A stretch of 64,000 nt of DNA from Corynebacterium halotolerans YIM 70093 = DSM 44683 (GCF_000341345.1 NC_020302.1:2398075-2462074); one strand, 5' to 3'. Shown: positions 31,766 through 41,832, counted from the first letter of the stretch. The notes: generated by a model not told the origin, from the sequence alone. A program made the numbers and translations.

Positions 31766-32413
31766 CTACTCCAGACCCTCGGCGACCGCGAACGGCGCCT
31801 CGGTGACCTCGCGGACGGACTCGACGGTCTCGCCCTCGGCGCACTGCAGCAGGGTCAGGCCCTCGTTCTCGTCGACGTCGAACACCGCGTAGTTGGTGAC
31901 GATCATGTCGACGCACTTGGCGCCGGTCAGCGGCAGGAGGCAGGCCGGCAGCACCTTGGAGGCGCCCTTCTTGGTCACGTGGTCCATCATCACGATGATG
32001 GACTTCGCACCGTGGACCAGGTCCATGGCACCGCCCATGCCCTTGACCATCTTGCCCGGAATCATCCAGTTGGCCAGGTCACCGTGCTGGGAGACCTCCA
32101 TGGCGCCGAGCACCGCGACATCGACGGCGCGGGAGCGGATCATGGCGAAGGAGTCGGAGGAGGCGAAGTAGGAACCGCCCTCGTTGACGGTGATGGTCTC
32201 CTTGCCGGCGTTGATCAGCTCGGGGTCGAGCTCGTCCTCGGTCGGGTACGGGCCGACGCCGAGGATGCCGTTCTCGGAGTGCAGGACGACCTCGAGGTCC
32301 TCGGGCAGGTAGCCGGGAATGAGGGTCGGCATGCCGATGCCGAGGTTGACGTACTGGCCGTTGACGAGCTCCTCGGCCACACGCGCGGCCATCTGTTCCT
32401 TGCTCCAGGTCAT
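31766..32413 (-). CDS. pcaJ: 3-oxoadipate CoA-transferase subunit B
   Basis: A 215-residue beta subunit. The catalytic glutamate lies in HSENGILG, and [13 protein letters not shown] and [18 protein letters not shown] are family segments. With PcaI it moves CoA from succinyl-CoA to 3-oxoadipate, the penultimate step of the beta-ketoadipate pathway. Its ATG overlaps the pcaI TAA (TAATG), so the subunits are made together. Confidence 0.95.
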   Translation of the reverse strand: MTWSKEQMAARVAEELVNGQYVNLGIGMPTLIPGYLPEDLEVVLHSENGILGVGPYPTEDELDPELINAGKETITVNEGGSYFASSDSFAMIRSRAVDVAVLGAMEVSQHGDLANWMIPGKMVKGMGGAMDLVHGAKSIIVMMDHVTKKGASKVLPACLLPLTGAKCVDMIVTNYAVFDVDENEGLTLLQCAEGETVESVREVTEAPFAVAEGLE

Positions 32414-33156
32414 TACTTGCTCACCGTCCTGTTCTCGATACCGGTCTCCTGCGGGCCGACCGCCACGACGCGGTCGACGTAGATGCCGGGGGTGTGGACC
32501 TCGTCCGGGTCAATCTCGTCCACGAGGTGCTCGACCTGGGCGATGGTGACCTTGCCGCTCATGGCGACGTCCGGGTTGAAGTTGCGGGCGGTCCTGCGGA
32601 AGACGAGGTTGCCGTAGCGGTCGGCCTTGTGGGCGTGGACCAGGGCGAAGTCGGCGCGGATGCCCTCCTCCAGCACGTAGAGGCGGCCGTTGAACTCGCG
32701 GGTCTCCTTGGGCTTGGAGACCTCGGCGACGGTGCCGTCGGAGTTGTAGCGCTGCGGCAGGCCACCCTCGGCGACCTGGGTGCCCACACCGGCGGTGGTG
32801 TAGAACGCCGGGATGCCGGCGCCGCCGGCGCGCATGCGCTCGGCGAGGGTGCCCTGCGGGGTGAACTCCACGGTCAGCTCGCCGGAGAGGTACTGGCGGG
32901 CGTACTCCTTGTTGGAGCCGATGTAGGAGCCGATGGTGCGGGAGATCCTTCCGTCCTCGAGGAGGAGGCCGAGTCCGAAGCCGTCGGTGCCGCAGTTGTT
33001 GGAGATGATCGTCAGGTCGCCGGCCCCCTGGGCGCGGAGCGAGTCGATGAGTCGGGCGGGGATGCCGACGAGTCCGAATCCGCCGACGGCGATGGACGCG
33101 CCGTCGTGAATGTCGGCCACGGCCGCATCAGTCGTTGAAAAGGTCTTGTCCAGCAT
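32413..33156 (-). CDS. pcaI: 3-oxoadipate CoA-transferase subunit A
   Basis: A 247-residue alpha subunit beginning [33 protein letters not shown], with [15 protein letters not shown] as the CoA-contact region. The start is set by a TACAGT box exactly 7 nt upstream and no ribosome site, so the message is leaderless. It is divergent from pcaR, with a 98-bp shared control region holding a candidate operator. Confidence 0.95.
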   Translation of the reverse strand: MLDKTFSTTDAAVADIHDGASIAVGGFGLVGIPARLIDSLRAQGAGDLTIISNNCGTDGFGLGLLLEDGRISRTIGSYIGSNKEYARQYLSGELTVEFTPQGTLAERMRAGGAGIPAFYTTAGVGTQVAEGGLPQRYNSDGTVAEVSKPKETREFNGRLYVLEEGIRADFALVHAHKADRYGNLVFRRTARNFNPDVAMSGKVTIAQVEHLVDEIDPDEVHTPGIYVDRVVAVGPQETGIENRTVSK

Positions 33157-33163
33157 GATTAAA

Positions 33164-33169
33164 ACTGTA
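33164..33169 (-). promoter_or_regulatory. Candidate -10 box of leaderless pcaI promoter
   Basis: TACAGT on the minus strand, 7 nt before the pcaI ATG. Confidence 0.55.
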
Positions 33170-33195
33170 CACTGATGTTCACGATCTGCACAAGG

Positions 33196-33210
33196 GTTCG
33201 CAACGTGAAC
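33196..33210. promoter_or_regulatory. Candidate PcaR operator, GTTCGCAACGTGAAC
   Basis: A 15-bp imperfect dyad between pcaI and pcaR. The same GTTCG-N3-CGTGAAC pattern occurs upstream of pcaH. A wider inverted repeat GTTCACG (33177-33183) and CGTGAAC (33204-33210) overlaps it. Position relative to the pcaI -10 (27 bp upstream) fits the -35 region, suiting repression. Confidence 0.55.
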
Positions 33211-33254
33211 TTTGTGATGATCATTACCCCCACCATCCACGAAAGGAGCCGGAA

Positions 33255-34031
33255 TTGGCGTCGGGAGAGACACCCAATGTCCAGTCCCTCGTCCGCGGCC
33301 TGTCGGTCATCCGGACCTTCAACGCCGACCGGCCGCGACAGACCCTCGCCCAGGTCGCCGAGGCGACCGGCCTGGCGCGGGCCACCGCGCGGCGCTTCCT
33401 CCACACGCTCGTCGGGATCGGGTACGCCGACACCGACGGCGTGGAGTTCTGGCTGACCCCGCGTGTCCTCGAGCTCGGTTACAGCTACATGTCCGGGCTC
33501 GGCCTGCCGGCCATCGCCCAGCCCCGGCTGGAGGAGCTCTCCCGCCAGGTGGGCGAGTCCAGCTCACTGTCCGTCCTCGACGGCCCGGACATCGTCTACG
33601 TCAACCGCGTGCCGGTGCGGCGCATCATGACCGTGTCGATCACCATCGGCACCCGCTTCCCGGCGTACGCGACCTCGATGGGGCGTGTCCTGCTGTCCGG
33701 GCTGATCCCCGGGGAGCTCGACGAGTACTTCGAGGCCACCGAGCTGGTCACTCTGGCGCCGACCACCATCCACGAGGAGTCCCGTCTGCGCGAGGAGATC
33801 GCTCGCGTGCAGGATCAGGGTTGGGCGATCGTCGATCAGGAGCTCGAGCCGGGTCTGCGCTCGCTGGCCGCCCCGGTCCACAGCACCGAGGGCAGAATCG
33901 TGGCGGCGGTCAACATCTCCACACAGACCGCCGTGCATGATCTCGATGAACTCCACCGGGCGTTCCTGCCGTCGCTGATCGACACCGCACGGCAGATCTC
34001 CGCGGATCTCTCCGCGACCGAACTGTTCTAG
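33255..34031 (+). CDS. pcaR: IclR-family regulator PcaR
   Basis: A 258-residue IclR protein. A TTG start follows AAAGGAG. The N-terminal winged helix is at residues about 10-65 (TLAQVAEATGLARATARRFL), and the C-terminal effector domain has ISTQTA and RFPAYATSMGRVLLSG. In C. glutamicum PcaR represses the 3-oxoadipate genes; here it stands between pcaIJ (divergent) and pcaFD (16 bp downstream), so it probably controls both and itself. Confidence 0.93.
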   Translation: MASGETPNVQSLVRGLSVIRTFNADRPRQTLAQVAEATGLARATARRFLHTLVGIGYADTDGVEFWLTPRVLELGYSYMSGLGLPAIAQPRLEELSRQVGESSSLSVLDGPDIVYVNRVPVRRIMTVSITIGTRFPAYATSMGRVLLSGLIPGELDEYFEATELVTLAPTTIHEESRLREEIARVQDQGWAIVDQELEPGLRSLAAPVHSTEGRIVAAVNISTQTAVHDLDELHRAFLPSLIDTARQISADLSATELF

Positions 34032-34047
34032 AAAGGAACCACACCAC

Positions 34048-35292
34048 ATGTCCTCCACCACCCCGCAGGACACCGACATCGTCCTGTGCTCCCCGCTGCG
34101 CACCCCCGTCGGCCGCTACGGCGGCATCTTCACCGACGTGCCGGTCCAGGACCTGGCCGCCACCGTCGTGCGCGCCGTCGTCGAGCGCACCGGCATCGAC
34201 GCCGCCGAGGTCGACGACCTCATCCTCGGCCAGGCTGCCCCGAACGGCGCCGCCCCGGCCCTGGGCCGCGTCGTCGCCCTCGACTCCGGCCTGGGTGAGT
34301 CCGTGCCGGGCATGCAGCTGGACCGCCGCTGCGGATCCGGCCTGCAGGCCGTGGTCACCGCCGCCGCGCACATCTCCGCCGGGGCGGCCGACCTGATCAT
34401 CGCCGGTGGCGCGGAGTCCATGTCGCGCACCGAGTACACCGTCGACGCCGACGTCCGCTGGGGCAAGAAGGGCGGCAACATGGTCTTCCGCGACCGCCTC
34501 GCCGAGGCCCGCGAGACCGCCGGCGGCAGGCACCACCCGATCCCGGGCGGCATGATCGAAACGGCCGAGAACCTGCGCCGCGAGTACTCCATCGACCGCG
34601 AGGCCCAGGACAAGCTGTCCGTGGCCTCCCACGAGCGGGCCGTCGCCGCCCAGGAGAACGGCATCTTCGCCGAGGAGATCGTGCCCGTGACCGTGCCGGG
34701 TAAGCGCCGCAAGGATCCGGAGCAGGTCATCGACCGCGACGAGCACCCGCGCCCGGGCACCAGCGTGGAGTCCCTGGCCAAGCTGCGCCCGGTCATGGGC
34801 CGCCAGGACGAGGAGGCCACCGTCACCGCCGGCAACGCCTCCGGCCAGAACGACGGCGCGGCCGCCATGATCGTGACCACCCGCGCCAAGGCCCGCGAGC
34901 TGAACCTGACCCCGGTGGCCAGCCTGCGCGGCTGGGCCGTCGCCGGCGTCGCCCCGGAGACCATGGGCATCGGCCCGGTCGCCGCCACCAGCAAGGTCCT
35001 CGACCGTCTGGATCTCACCCTCGACGACATCGACCTCATCGAGCTCAACGAGGCCTTCGCCGCCCAGGCCCTGGCCGTGCTCTCCGAGTGGGGCATCGAC
35101 GCCGAGGACCCGCGCCTGAATCCGCTGGGCTCCGGCATCTCCCTGGGCCACCCCGTCGGCGCCACCGGCGCCCGTATGCTCGTCACCGCGTCCCACCAGC
35201 TGCAGCGCAGCGACGCCAACACCGCCCTGGTCACCATGTGCATCGGCGGCGGCCAGGGCCTGGCCGCCGTGCTCGAGAAGGAGGAGAACTAA
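34048..35292 (+). CDS. pcaF: 3-oxoadipyl-CoA thiolase
   Basis: A 414-residue thiolase that splits 3-oxoadipyl-CoA into succinyl-CoA and acetyl-CoA, the last step of both aromatic branches. The nucleophile Cys lies in DRRCGSGLQAV, NEAFAAQALAVL and GHPVGATGAR hold the His sites, and MCIGGGQG has the second Cys. AGAAAGGA precedes the ATG. The stop TAA abuts the pcaD ATG. Confidence 0.94.
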   Translation: MSSTTPQDTDIVLCSPLRTPVGRYGGIFTDVPVQDLAATVVRAVVERTGIDAAEVDDLILGQAAPNGAAPALGRVVALDSGLGESVPGMQLDRRCGSGLQAVVTAAAHISAGAADLIIAGGAESMSRTEYTVDADVRWGKKGGNMVFRDRLAEARETAGGRHHPIPGGMIETAENLRREYSIDREAQDKLSVASHERAVAAQENGIFAEEIVPVTVPGKRRKDPEQVIDRDEHPRPGTSVESLAKLRPVMGRQDEEATVTAGNASGQNDGAAAMIVTTRAKARELNLTPVASLRGWAVAGVAPETMGIGPVAATSKVLDRLDLTLDDIDLIELNEAFAAQALAVLSEWGIDAEDPRLNPLGSGISLGHPVGATGARMLVTASHQLQRSDANTALVTMCIGGGQGLAAVLEKEEN

Positions 35293-36060
35293 ATGACCGT
35301 CCTGCATCACGTCACCTACGGCAAGACGAACGCCGACAACGGCACCGTCGTCCTGCTGGGGTCCATCGGCTCCACGACCGACATGTGGCTGCCGCAGCTC
35401 GACGCCCTGTCCCGTGACCACCGCGTGATCGCCCTCGACCACCGCGGCCACGGCAGCTCCCCGGTCGTGCCGGGCCCGGCCACCATCGAGGCCCTGGCGG
35501 CGGACGTCCTGGAGACCCTGGACACCCTCCACGTCGAGGACTTCGCCGTGGTGGGCCTGTCCCTGGGCGGCGCCGTCGCCCAGTACCTGGCCGCGACCTC
35601 CCCGCGCGTCACCCGCGCGGTGTTCATGTGCACCTCGCCGAAGTTCGGCACCCGCGAGTCCTGGATCGAGCGCGCCGCCGCCACCCGCTCCACCGGCACC
35701 GGCGCCCTGGCCGATGCCGTCATCGGCCGCTGGTTCAGCCCCGGTTTCCTCGAATCGAGGCCGGCCACGACCAACCATTACCGGACCATGGTCGCCTCCT
35801 GCGACGACGAGGGCTACGCCAGCTGCTGCGAGGCCCTGGCCAACTGGGACTTCCAGGACCGTCTCGCCGAGATCTCCGTGCCGGTGCTCACCATCGCCGG
35901 TGGCGACGACCCCTCCACCCCGCCGGAGACCCTGCAGGGCATCGCCGACGCCGTCTCCGGCGAGGCGCGCGCCGAGGTGCTCTCCCCGGGCGCCCACGTA
36001 CCCACCGTCGAACGTCCCGCCGAAGTCAACGCCCTGCTCCAGGAATTCCTGGGCGCCTGA
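35293..36060 (+). CDS. pcaD: 3-oxoadipate enol-lactonase
   Basis: A 255-residue alpha/beta-hydrolase that opens 3-oxoadipate enol-lactone, where the catechol and protocatechuate branches meet. LDHRGHGSS and the nucleophile elbow GLSLGGAVAQ (Ser) are present, with Asp in GGDDPSTPP and His in GAHVPTVERP. It directly follows pcaF. It is not fused to PcaC (no PcaL fusion), which is a separate gene in this window. Confidence 0.93.
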   Translation: MTVLHHVTYGKTNADNGTVVLLGSIGSTTDMWLPQLDALSRDHRVIALDHRGHGSSPVVPGPATIEALAADVLETLDTLHVEDFAVVGLSLGGAVAQYLAATSPRVTRAVFMCTSPKFGTRESWIERAAATRSTGTGALADAVIGRWFSPGFLESRPATTNHYRTMVASCDDEGYASCCEALANWDFQDRLAEISVPVLTIAGGDDPSTPPETLQGIADAVSGEARAEVLSPGAHVPTVERPAEVNALLQEFLGA

Positions 36061-36092
36061 CCCGGCACCCCCCCCACCTCAGGAGGCCACCC

Positions 36093-37487
36093 ATGAGTGC
36101 ACTGCCCCTGCTCGCTGTCGAGAAACCGCATCTGCCCCGCCCCTCCCTCCGGGAGATCGCGCGGGACACCGGCCCCCAGGAGATCGGCAACGGTCTGGTG
36201 GCGCTGATCTTCTCCGCCTCCGGCCCCATCGCCGTGATCCTGGCGGCCGCCGCGGCCGGGAACCTGAGCGCGGAGGAGACCTCCTCCTGGATCTTCGGGG
36301 CCTTCCTCGGCAACGGCATCCTGACCCTGTTCCTGACCTGGCTCTACCGCAGCCCACAGGCCTATTTCTGGACCATCCCCGGCACCGTGATCGTGGGCGA
36401 CGCCCTCGTGCACCTGAGCTTCGGGGAGGTGGTCGGGGCCTATCTGGTCACCGGTGTCCTGATCTTCCTGCTGGGGTGGACCGGCCTGATCGGCAGGATC
36501 ATGGCGGCGCTGCCGCCGACGATCGTGATGGCGATGGTCGCGGGCATCTTCCTGCGCTTCGGCCTGGATCTGATTACCGCGGCCACCGGTGACCCGCTCA
36601 TCGCCGTCCCGATGATCCTCATCTTCGTCGCGCTGAGCATCGTGCCCCGGATCGCGGCGGTGGCCCCGCCGGTGGCGGTGGCCGCGGTCGTCGGCACGCT
36701 CATCGCGATCGTCGCCGGACGCCTGGAGCCGGGGATCCTCGACGACGGCCTGATCGCCTCCCCGGTGTTCGTCTCCCCGGAGTTCTCGCTGGGCGCGATG
36801 GCGGAGCTGGTGGTCCCGCTGGCGATCACCGTCGTCATCGTCCAGAACGGGCAGGGCGTGGCCGTGCTGCAGGCCGCCGGCCACCGGCCCGGCGTCAACC
36901 TGGCGGCCGCGGCCAGCGGCCTGGTGTCAATCCCGATGGCGTTCATCGGCAACATCTCCAGCTGCCTGACCGGCCCGACCAACGCCCTGATCGTCTCCGG
37001 CCCCAACAAGGAGCGCCACTACGTTGCGGCGATGGTCACCGCACTCGGGGCGATCTGCGTCGGCCTGTTCTCCCCCGCGTTCGTCGGTTTCATGCTGGCC
37101 ATGCCGGCGTCCTTCGTCGCCGCACTCGCCGGCATCGCCATGCTCACCCCGCTGAAGAACGCCTTCGTGGCGGGCTTCTCGGGGGCCTTCTCCACCGGCG
37201 CACTCGTGTGCTTCCTGGTGACCGTCTCCGAGATGACGCTGCTCGGCATCACCGCCCCGTTCTGGGGCATCGTCTTCGGCTGCCTGATCGCCTGGTTGAT
37301 GGACCCGAAATCGGCGAAGACCGAGCCCGAGGCTGAGACCGAGTCAGAGACCGTGCCCGCGGCCCCGGACGATCCCGCGGGCGATGATTCCTGCGACGAG
37401 GCCCGCCAGGCCGCGCTCCTGGAGGACAGTGAGGCCCGTGAGGCCGCGGCCCGGGAGGCCGCCCGACGGCAGTCGTCGAAACACTGA
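36093..37487 (+). CDS. benE: BenE-type benzoate/H+ symporter
   Basis: A 464-residue membrane carrier with about 11-12 hydrophobic helices from residue 30 to 395, starting MSALPLLAVEKPHLPRPS after a strong AGGAGG. Segments FWTIPGTVIVGDALVHLSFGEV and FIGNISSCLTGPTNALIVSG match the BenE family. The last 65 residues are a hydrophilic acidic tail (TEPEAETESETVPAAPDD) not needed for transport. It follows pcaD by 32 bp, so benzoate uptake may be expressed with the shared lower pathway. Confidence 0.88.
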   Translation: MSALPLLAVEKPHLPRPSLREIARDTGPQEIGNGLVALIFSASGPIAVILAAAAAGNLSAEETSSWIFGAFLGNGILTLFLTWLYRSPQAYFWTIPGTVIVGDALVHLSFGEVVGAYLVTGVLIFLLGWTGLIGRIMAALPPTIVMAMVAGIFLRFGLDLITAATGDPLIAVPMILIFVALSIVPRIAAVAPPVAVAAVVGTLIAIVAGRLEPGILDDGLIASPVFVSPEFSLGAMAELVVPLAITVVIVQNGQGVAVLQAAGHRPGVNLAAAASGLVSIPMAFIGNISSCLTGPTNALIVSGPNKERHYVAAMVTALGAICVGLFSPAFVGFMLAMPASFVAALAGIAMLTPLKNAFVAGFSGAFSTGALVCFLVTVSEMTLLGITAPFWGIVFGCLIAWLMDPKSAKTEPEAETESETVPAAPDDPAGDDSCDEARQAALLEDSEAREAAAREAARRQSSKH

Positions 37488-37629
37488 GCCGTCCTCCCCC
37501 ACCTGCCCACCACGCCGGTACCGCCCGGGTCATCTCCCGCGACGGTGACCGGCGTGGTGTCGTCGGTGCGCCCCTTGCCCGCAGAAACCGGTTCCCACCA
37601 GCCCCAGGGCTGATAATCTCGGACGGGAC

Positions 37630-39918
37630 ATGAGCACGCTCTTCCTCCGGCACATCCGCCGTCACCTGTTGGCGCGGGTGACCACCGCGGCCGGCTCCGG
37701 CCCCTCCGGTTCCCTGATCCTCATCGGCGGCCCGGAAGGGGCGAAACGTTCCACCGCCCTCGACGCCCTGGCGGCCCCGCTGTCCCACCGGCCGCAGGTG
37801 CGGATTCCGCTGTTTGCGTGGTACCGCGCACAGCCCGGCGCGGTCCGGGAGTTGCTTCCCCCGTTGGAGGACGACACGGTCCTGCTCATCGACGATCTGC
37901 ACCACGCCGACGAGCCGTCCCTCGAGTTCCTCGTCACCCGGGTGCGTCGGCCGGGTTCCCCGCTGACGGTCCTCGCGACCGTCGACGGCCCGGATCTGGA
38001 CCCGCTGGCCTCCCGGGTGATTCACCTACCACCCCTGACGCTGCCGGAGAGCGCCGCCTACCTGCGTTCCGTCGCCGGGGACCGGGTGCCCGCCGACACC
38101 GTGGAGGCGGTGCACGCCATGACCGGTGGCTGGCCCGGGTTCATCGACGAGGTGGTGGCGGCCGCGCCGGGCGGCCATCTCGCGGTGCCGGGTGCCACGG
38201 TCCCGGTTCCGGAGCCGTGGCGGAACCGGTGGGCGGGTATCTGCGAGGGCCTGGACCCCGCGACCGTCGATGCCCTGCACCGCGGGGATCTCGACCGGGC
38301 CCCGGAGGCGGTGGCGCGGGGCGTCCTCCACGGTGTGCCGACCGCGCGGGGCCGGCGGTGGCTGTTCCGGGACCCGCGCGACGCGGCGGTCGCGGCCAGC
38401 CTCAACCCGGACCAGGCCGTCCCGGACTCCCCCGCCGGGGAACACGGTTCGGTGGCCTACGAGCGTCGGCAGCTGGCCAAGGCCCTGTCCGGGGCGGCCC
38501 GGCTCAACCTGCCGGTGGCCGATCTCTACCTGGGTGAGTGCCGGGGACGGGTGGAGCCGGAGAAGCAGGACAATCTGCGCGGCTATCTGGCCCTGTACGC
38601 CGGGCATCCCCGTGGCGCGCACGCCTACCTGGATGAGCCCGGCCCCGAACCGGAGCAGGCGGTGCGCGGGGTACTGCTCTCCCTGGCGGACTGGGATCCG
38701 GTGGGCATGCAGCGCAAGGTGGCCGCCATCCGGCAGAGTGGGGACCCGGAGTCCACCGCCGTGATGGAGGCCCGCATCGTCGGGCTCGTGGCCGACGCCG
38801 CGCTGTCCGGCCGGATGCCCGCCATCGACCTCGCCCCGACCAACTCGCTCAACGGCCAGCGCCTGGGCATGGTCCACGGCTGGCTGTCGCTGGCCTTCGA
38901 CGATCCGCTCACGGCCCGGGAGAAACTGCAGCCCCTGCCCGGGCGCTCCCCCGTGACCGGGTTGTGGCAGGACGCCTGGCTGGCCCGCACGCTGTACGTG
39001 CTCGGCGAGTGGTCGGAGGCGGCGCTGGTGGTGGAGCGCGGCCTGGCCAGCGCCGAAACCCACGGCATCCGCCTGCTCGAGCCCCTGCTGCTGTGGACCG
39101 GCGCCCAGATCACCGCGATGCAGGGGGATGCGGCACTCTCGCAGAACTACCTGCATCGGCTGACCCTGGGCGAGGACGCCTTCCTGATCCAGAAGCTTCC
39201 CTCGGCGATGGGCAAGATGATCGTCTCGGCCAGCAACTCCGACCTGCCCACCGCACTGCGCGCCGGCGAGCAGCTCGCCCAGATCGTCACCGGCACCGAC
39301 ACCCAGCACCCCGGATTCTGGCCCTGGGAGGACGTGTACGCGCAGACGCTCATCCGGGCGGGCCGCATCGACCGGGCCGACGAGGTCATCAGCTCGGCCG
39401 AGGAGCGCCACTCCCCCTCTGGCCTGGTCTCGTTGACCGCCAAGAACGCCGTTCCGCGGGCGACCATCCAGCTGCAGCGCGGCCAGCTGACGGCAGGCCT
39501 GCGCACCTTCCAGGACGCGGTCGACGCGATTTCCTCCGTACCCATGCCCGCCTACCAGTCCCGCATCCTCTTCGAGTACGGCAAGGTGCTGCGCCGGCAC
39601 GGCCGGCGTTCACAGGCCGACGACATCCTCTCCCGCGCCGCCGAGGTCTTCGGCCGGATGGGGGCGACCGCCATGGTGGAGCGCTGCGCGGCGGAACGGC
39701 GCATCGGCGGGGTCGGCGGGCACCACCGCGGCCGGCACGGGCTGACCCCGCAGGAGGAGCAGATCGCCCTGCGGGTCGCCGAGGGTGCCACCAACGGAGA
39801 GGTGGCCCGGGAGCTGACCCTGTCGACGAAGACGGTGGAGTACCACCTGACCCGCGTGTACCGGAAACTCGAGGTGCGCTCCCGGCAGGAACTGCGTGAG
39901 CTGCTGAACGCGGGGTGA
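37630..39918 (+). CDS. pcaO: LAL/LuxR-type regulator without Walker A motif, PcaO-like
   Basis: A 762-residue regulator. Where the ATP-binding loop should be, it reads GGPEGAKRST, which breaks the GxxxxGK[ST] pattern, while the Walker B-like TVLLIDDLHHAD is kept. A long TPR-like middle follows. The C-terminal LuxR helix-turn-helix is residues about 700-762 (GLTPQEEQIALRVAEGATNG, then STKTVEYHLTRVYRKL). C. glutamicum PcaO, which activates pcaHG, is likewise described as a LAL protein lacking Walker A. Its last 300 residues are closely alike to BenR of this window, so the two are paralogues. Confidence 0.8.
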   Translation: MSTLFLRHIRRHLLARVTTAAGSGPSGSLILIGGPEGAKRSTALDALAAPLSHRPQVRIPLFAWYRAQPGAVRELLPPLEDDTVLLIDDLHHADEPSLEFLVTRVRRPGSPLTVLATVDGPDLDPLASRVIHLPPLTLPESAAYLRSVAGDRVPADTVEAVHAMTGGWPGFIDEVVAAAPGGHLAVPGATVPVPEPWRNRWAGICEGLDPATVDALHRGDLDRAPEAVARGVLHGVPTARGRRWLFRDPRDAAVAASLNPDQAVPDSPAGEHGSVAYERRQLAKALSGAARLNLPVADLYLGECRGRVEPEKQDNLRGYLALYAGHPRGAHAYLDEPGPEPEQAVRGVLLSLADWDPVGMQRKVAAIRQSGDPESTAVMEARIVGLVADAALSGRMPAIDLAPTNSLNGQRLGMVHGWLSLAFDDPLTAREKLQPLPGRSPVTGLWQDAWLARTLYVLGEWSEAALVVERGLASAETHGIRLLEPLLLWTGAQITAMQGDAALSQNYLHRLTLGEDAFLIQKLPSAMGKMIVSASNSDLPTALRAGEQLAQIVTGTDTQHPGFWPWEDVYAQTLIRAGRIDRADEVISSAEERHSPSGLVSLTAKNAVPRATIQLQRGQLTAGLRTFQDAVDAISSVPMPAYQSRILFEYGKVLRRHGRRSQADDILSRAAEVFGRMGATAMVERCAAERRIGGVGGHHRGRHGLTPQEEQIALRVAEGATNGEVARELTLSTKTVEYHLTRVYRKLEVRSRQELRELLNAG

Positions 39919-40512
39919 GCCGCAGGTCGGGAGATCATCTGCGGCAGAAAACCGACCTCCCTGTTCGGGCGCTGACCGGTTGGTCCACCCCCACTGCCCG
40001 GGCCTTCTCCGGGCCTTTCTCCGGGGAAGGTTCAAGGTGACCACCGCTTATCGGCGTTCCTTATGCCGATTTCCATGGTTGTCTTCTGGCTTGCCGCCGG
40101 GAGATCCCGATGCTTCGTGGGCCCCTCACTCCCGAGCTCCGGGATCCCGGTCAATCCGGCCTGGCTCCGGACCGTCCAGGGCTTCGCCCCGGGCGTGCCG
40201 GTGACCAGCTCCACGCCGGCCTGCAGGTGGGCGTGGCCTACGGCGTCCACTCGGTCGGCAGCTCCGTGCGGCGTGGGTGAGGGAGCCGCCGGGCCGGCCG
40301 GGCCCGGCAGTTCGGCCAGCGGGACGTCGGCAAGCGCCAGCGTGTGCGACAGGGAGATGTCCGGGCCGATCAGTCCGGGCAGGTGGGTTCCGGTGACGGC
40401 CGTGGGCCGGGCCGGGCGGAAATGACACGAGCCCCGCGGCCGGCGCAGAAACTGCGCGGGCCGCGGGGCCCTGGTACGGGGTGCCGGATCAGCCTCGGAG
40501 GGATCCTCCGGT
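39919..40512. other. 594-bp non-coding gap between pcaO and pcaK
   Basis: No credible gene is seen. It holds an inverted repeat GCCGCAG/CTGCGGC (39919-39945) just after the pcaO stop, perhaps its terminator, repeated CGGGCCTT-type sequence near 39997-40030, and the pcaK terminator at the right end. Open frames on both strands here have no family features. Confidence 0.5.
40431..40469 (-). terminator. Terminator of the pcaHGBC-pobA-pcaK operon
   Basis: An 18-bp stem with one mismatch (GCCCCGCGGCCGGCGCAG against CTGCGCGGGCCGCGGGGC) and a 3-nt loop, 43 bp past the pcaK stop. Confidence 0.7.
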
Positions 40513-41832
40513 TCAGGAGGACGTCGCCGCCTTCTCCCCGCCGCGGCCACGCAGGGTCACCGAGGTGGAGAAGATCAGCGCCCCGAGCAGGCCGATGCCG
40601 GCGAAGGCGAAGAAGCCCCAGGGGTAGGCGATGCCGGCGGTGACCAGCAGGCCACCGACCAACGGCCCGGAGATCGCCCCCAGGCGGCCGATGCCCGCGG
40701 AGAAGCCCATGGCGGTGGCGCGCACCGAGGAGGGGTGGTTCTCACCGACGAAGGCGTAGACCAGCACCTGGGAGCTGAACACGAACACGCCGGTGAGCAG
40801 GACCGCGACATAGAGGGCGATCATCGGCATGCGCACGGCCAGCAGCGCGAGGAACACCGCGGAGAGGAAGAACCACAGCAGTGCCGTGCGGCGCGGGGAC
40901 TGGCTGTCGGCGACCTTGCCGGCGATGACCAGGCCGATCACGGCGCCGATATTGAGCACCATCAGAAAGCCGAGGGAGTTGCCCAGGTCGTAGTCGGCCT
41001 GGACCATGATCTGCGGCAGCCAGGTGTTCATGCCGTAGACCAGCAGCAGGCCCATGAAGGAGGTGCCCCAGATGGCGATGGTGTTGCGGCGGAAGGTGGG
41101 CCGGAACAGCGCCGCCAGACCACCGGTGCCGGCCTCCGCCTCGTGCCGGCGGTCCAGGTCGTCCTCGGTGGACAGGCCGTAGGCCGTGGCGATCGCCGTG
41201 GCCTCTTCCTCCCGGCCCTTCATGCGCAGGAACTGCGGGGACTCCGGTAGCAGGAAGTACAGGGCGGGCACCAGGATCAGGCCGGGGACGGCGCCGGCAA
41301 TGAACATGGAGTGCCAGCCGAAGGCCTCGATCAGCAGCAGCGCCAGGAAGGCGGTGGCCACGGCGCCGACGTGGTAGCCGGTCATCAGGGTCGTCGAGGC
41401 GGAACCGGCCTTGGAGCCGGGGCGGAACTCGGTGGCCATCGCGATGCCGGTGGGCAGCGCGCCGCCGAGGCCCACACCGGAGAGGAAGCGCCACAGGATG
41501 AACAGCGCGACACTGTCGGTGAAGGCCAGCAGCAGGGTGAAGATGGAGAAGGACAGCACGGAGAACATCAGCACCCGGCGGCGGCCGAGCTTGTCGGTGA
41601 GGAACCCGATGGCCAGGGCGCCGATGGTCATGCCGATCAGACCGGCGGTGCTGACCGTGGTGGCGTCACCCGCGCTCAGATCCCAGCCCGGGTCGGCCAG
41701 CATGGACGGGATGGTGGCGCCGAGGACGACGAGGTCGAAGCCGTCGAGCAGGATCGCCAGCCAGAGCAGGGTGATGACGGTGCCCACGCTTCTGGTGGGG
41801 CGTGAGGCGGTGGCGGACTTAGTCGGTGTCAT
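40513..41832 (-). CDS. pcaK: Aromatic acid:H+ symporter PcaK (4-hydroxybenzoate/protocatechuate uptake)
   Basis: A 439-residue MFS carrier of the AAHS family with 12 helices. The key TM1 motif is LLDGFDLVVLGATIPSM, whose Asp residues are needed in Pseudomonas PcaK; the loop 2-3 motif is FLTDKLGRRRV and the loop 8-9 repeat KVADSQSPRR. It lies five bases after pobA, so it probably imports the PobA substrate 4-hydroxybenzoate. AAGGA precedes the ATG. Confidence 0.9.
   Translation of the reverse strand: MTPTKSATASRPTRSVGTVITLLWLAILLDGFDLVVLGATIPSMLADPGWDLSAGDATTVSTAGLIGMTIGALAIGFLTDKLGRRRVLMFSVLSFSIFTLLLAFTDSVALFILWRFLSGVGLGGALPTGIAMATEFRPGSKAGSASTTLMTGYHVGAVATAFLALLLIEAFGWHSMFIAGAVPGLILVPALYFLLPESPQFLRMKGREEEATAIATAYGLSTEDDLDRRHEAEAGTGGLAALFRPTFRRNTIAIWGTSFMGLLLVYGMNTWLPQIMVQADYDLGNSLGFLMVLNIGAVIGLVIAGKVADSQSPRRTALLWFFLSAVFLALLAVRMPMIALYVAVLLTGVFVFSSQVLVYAFVGENHPSSVRATAMGFSAGIGRLGAISGPLVGGLLVTAGIAYPWGFFAFAGIGLLGALIFSTSVTLRGRGGEKAATSS

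Noticed and set aside
40032..40550. A 172-codon minus-strand frame and a 120-codon plus-strand frame in the pcaO-pcaK gap
   Set aside because: Pro/Gly/Ala/Arg-rich translations without motif, ribosome site or domain; one overlaps the pcaK terminator and the pcaK 3' end.
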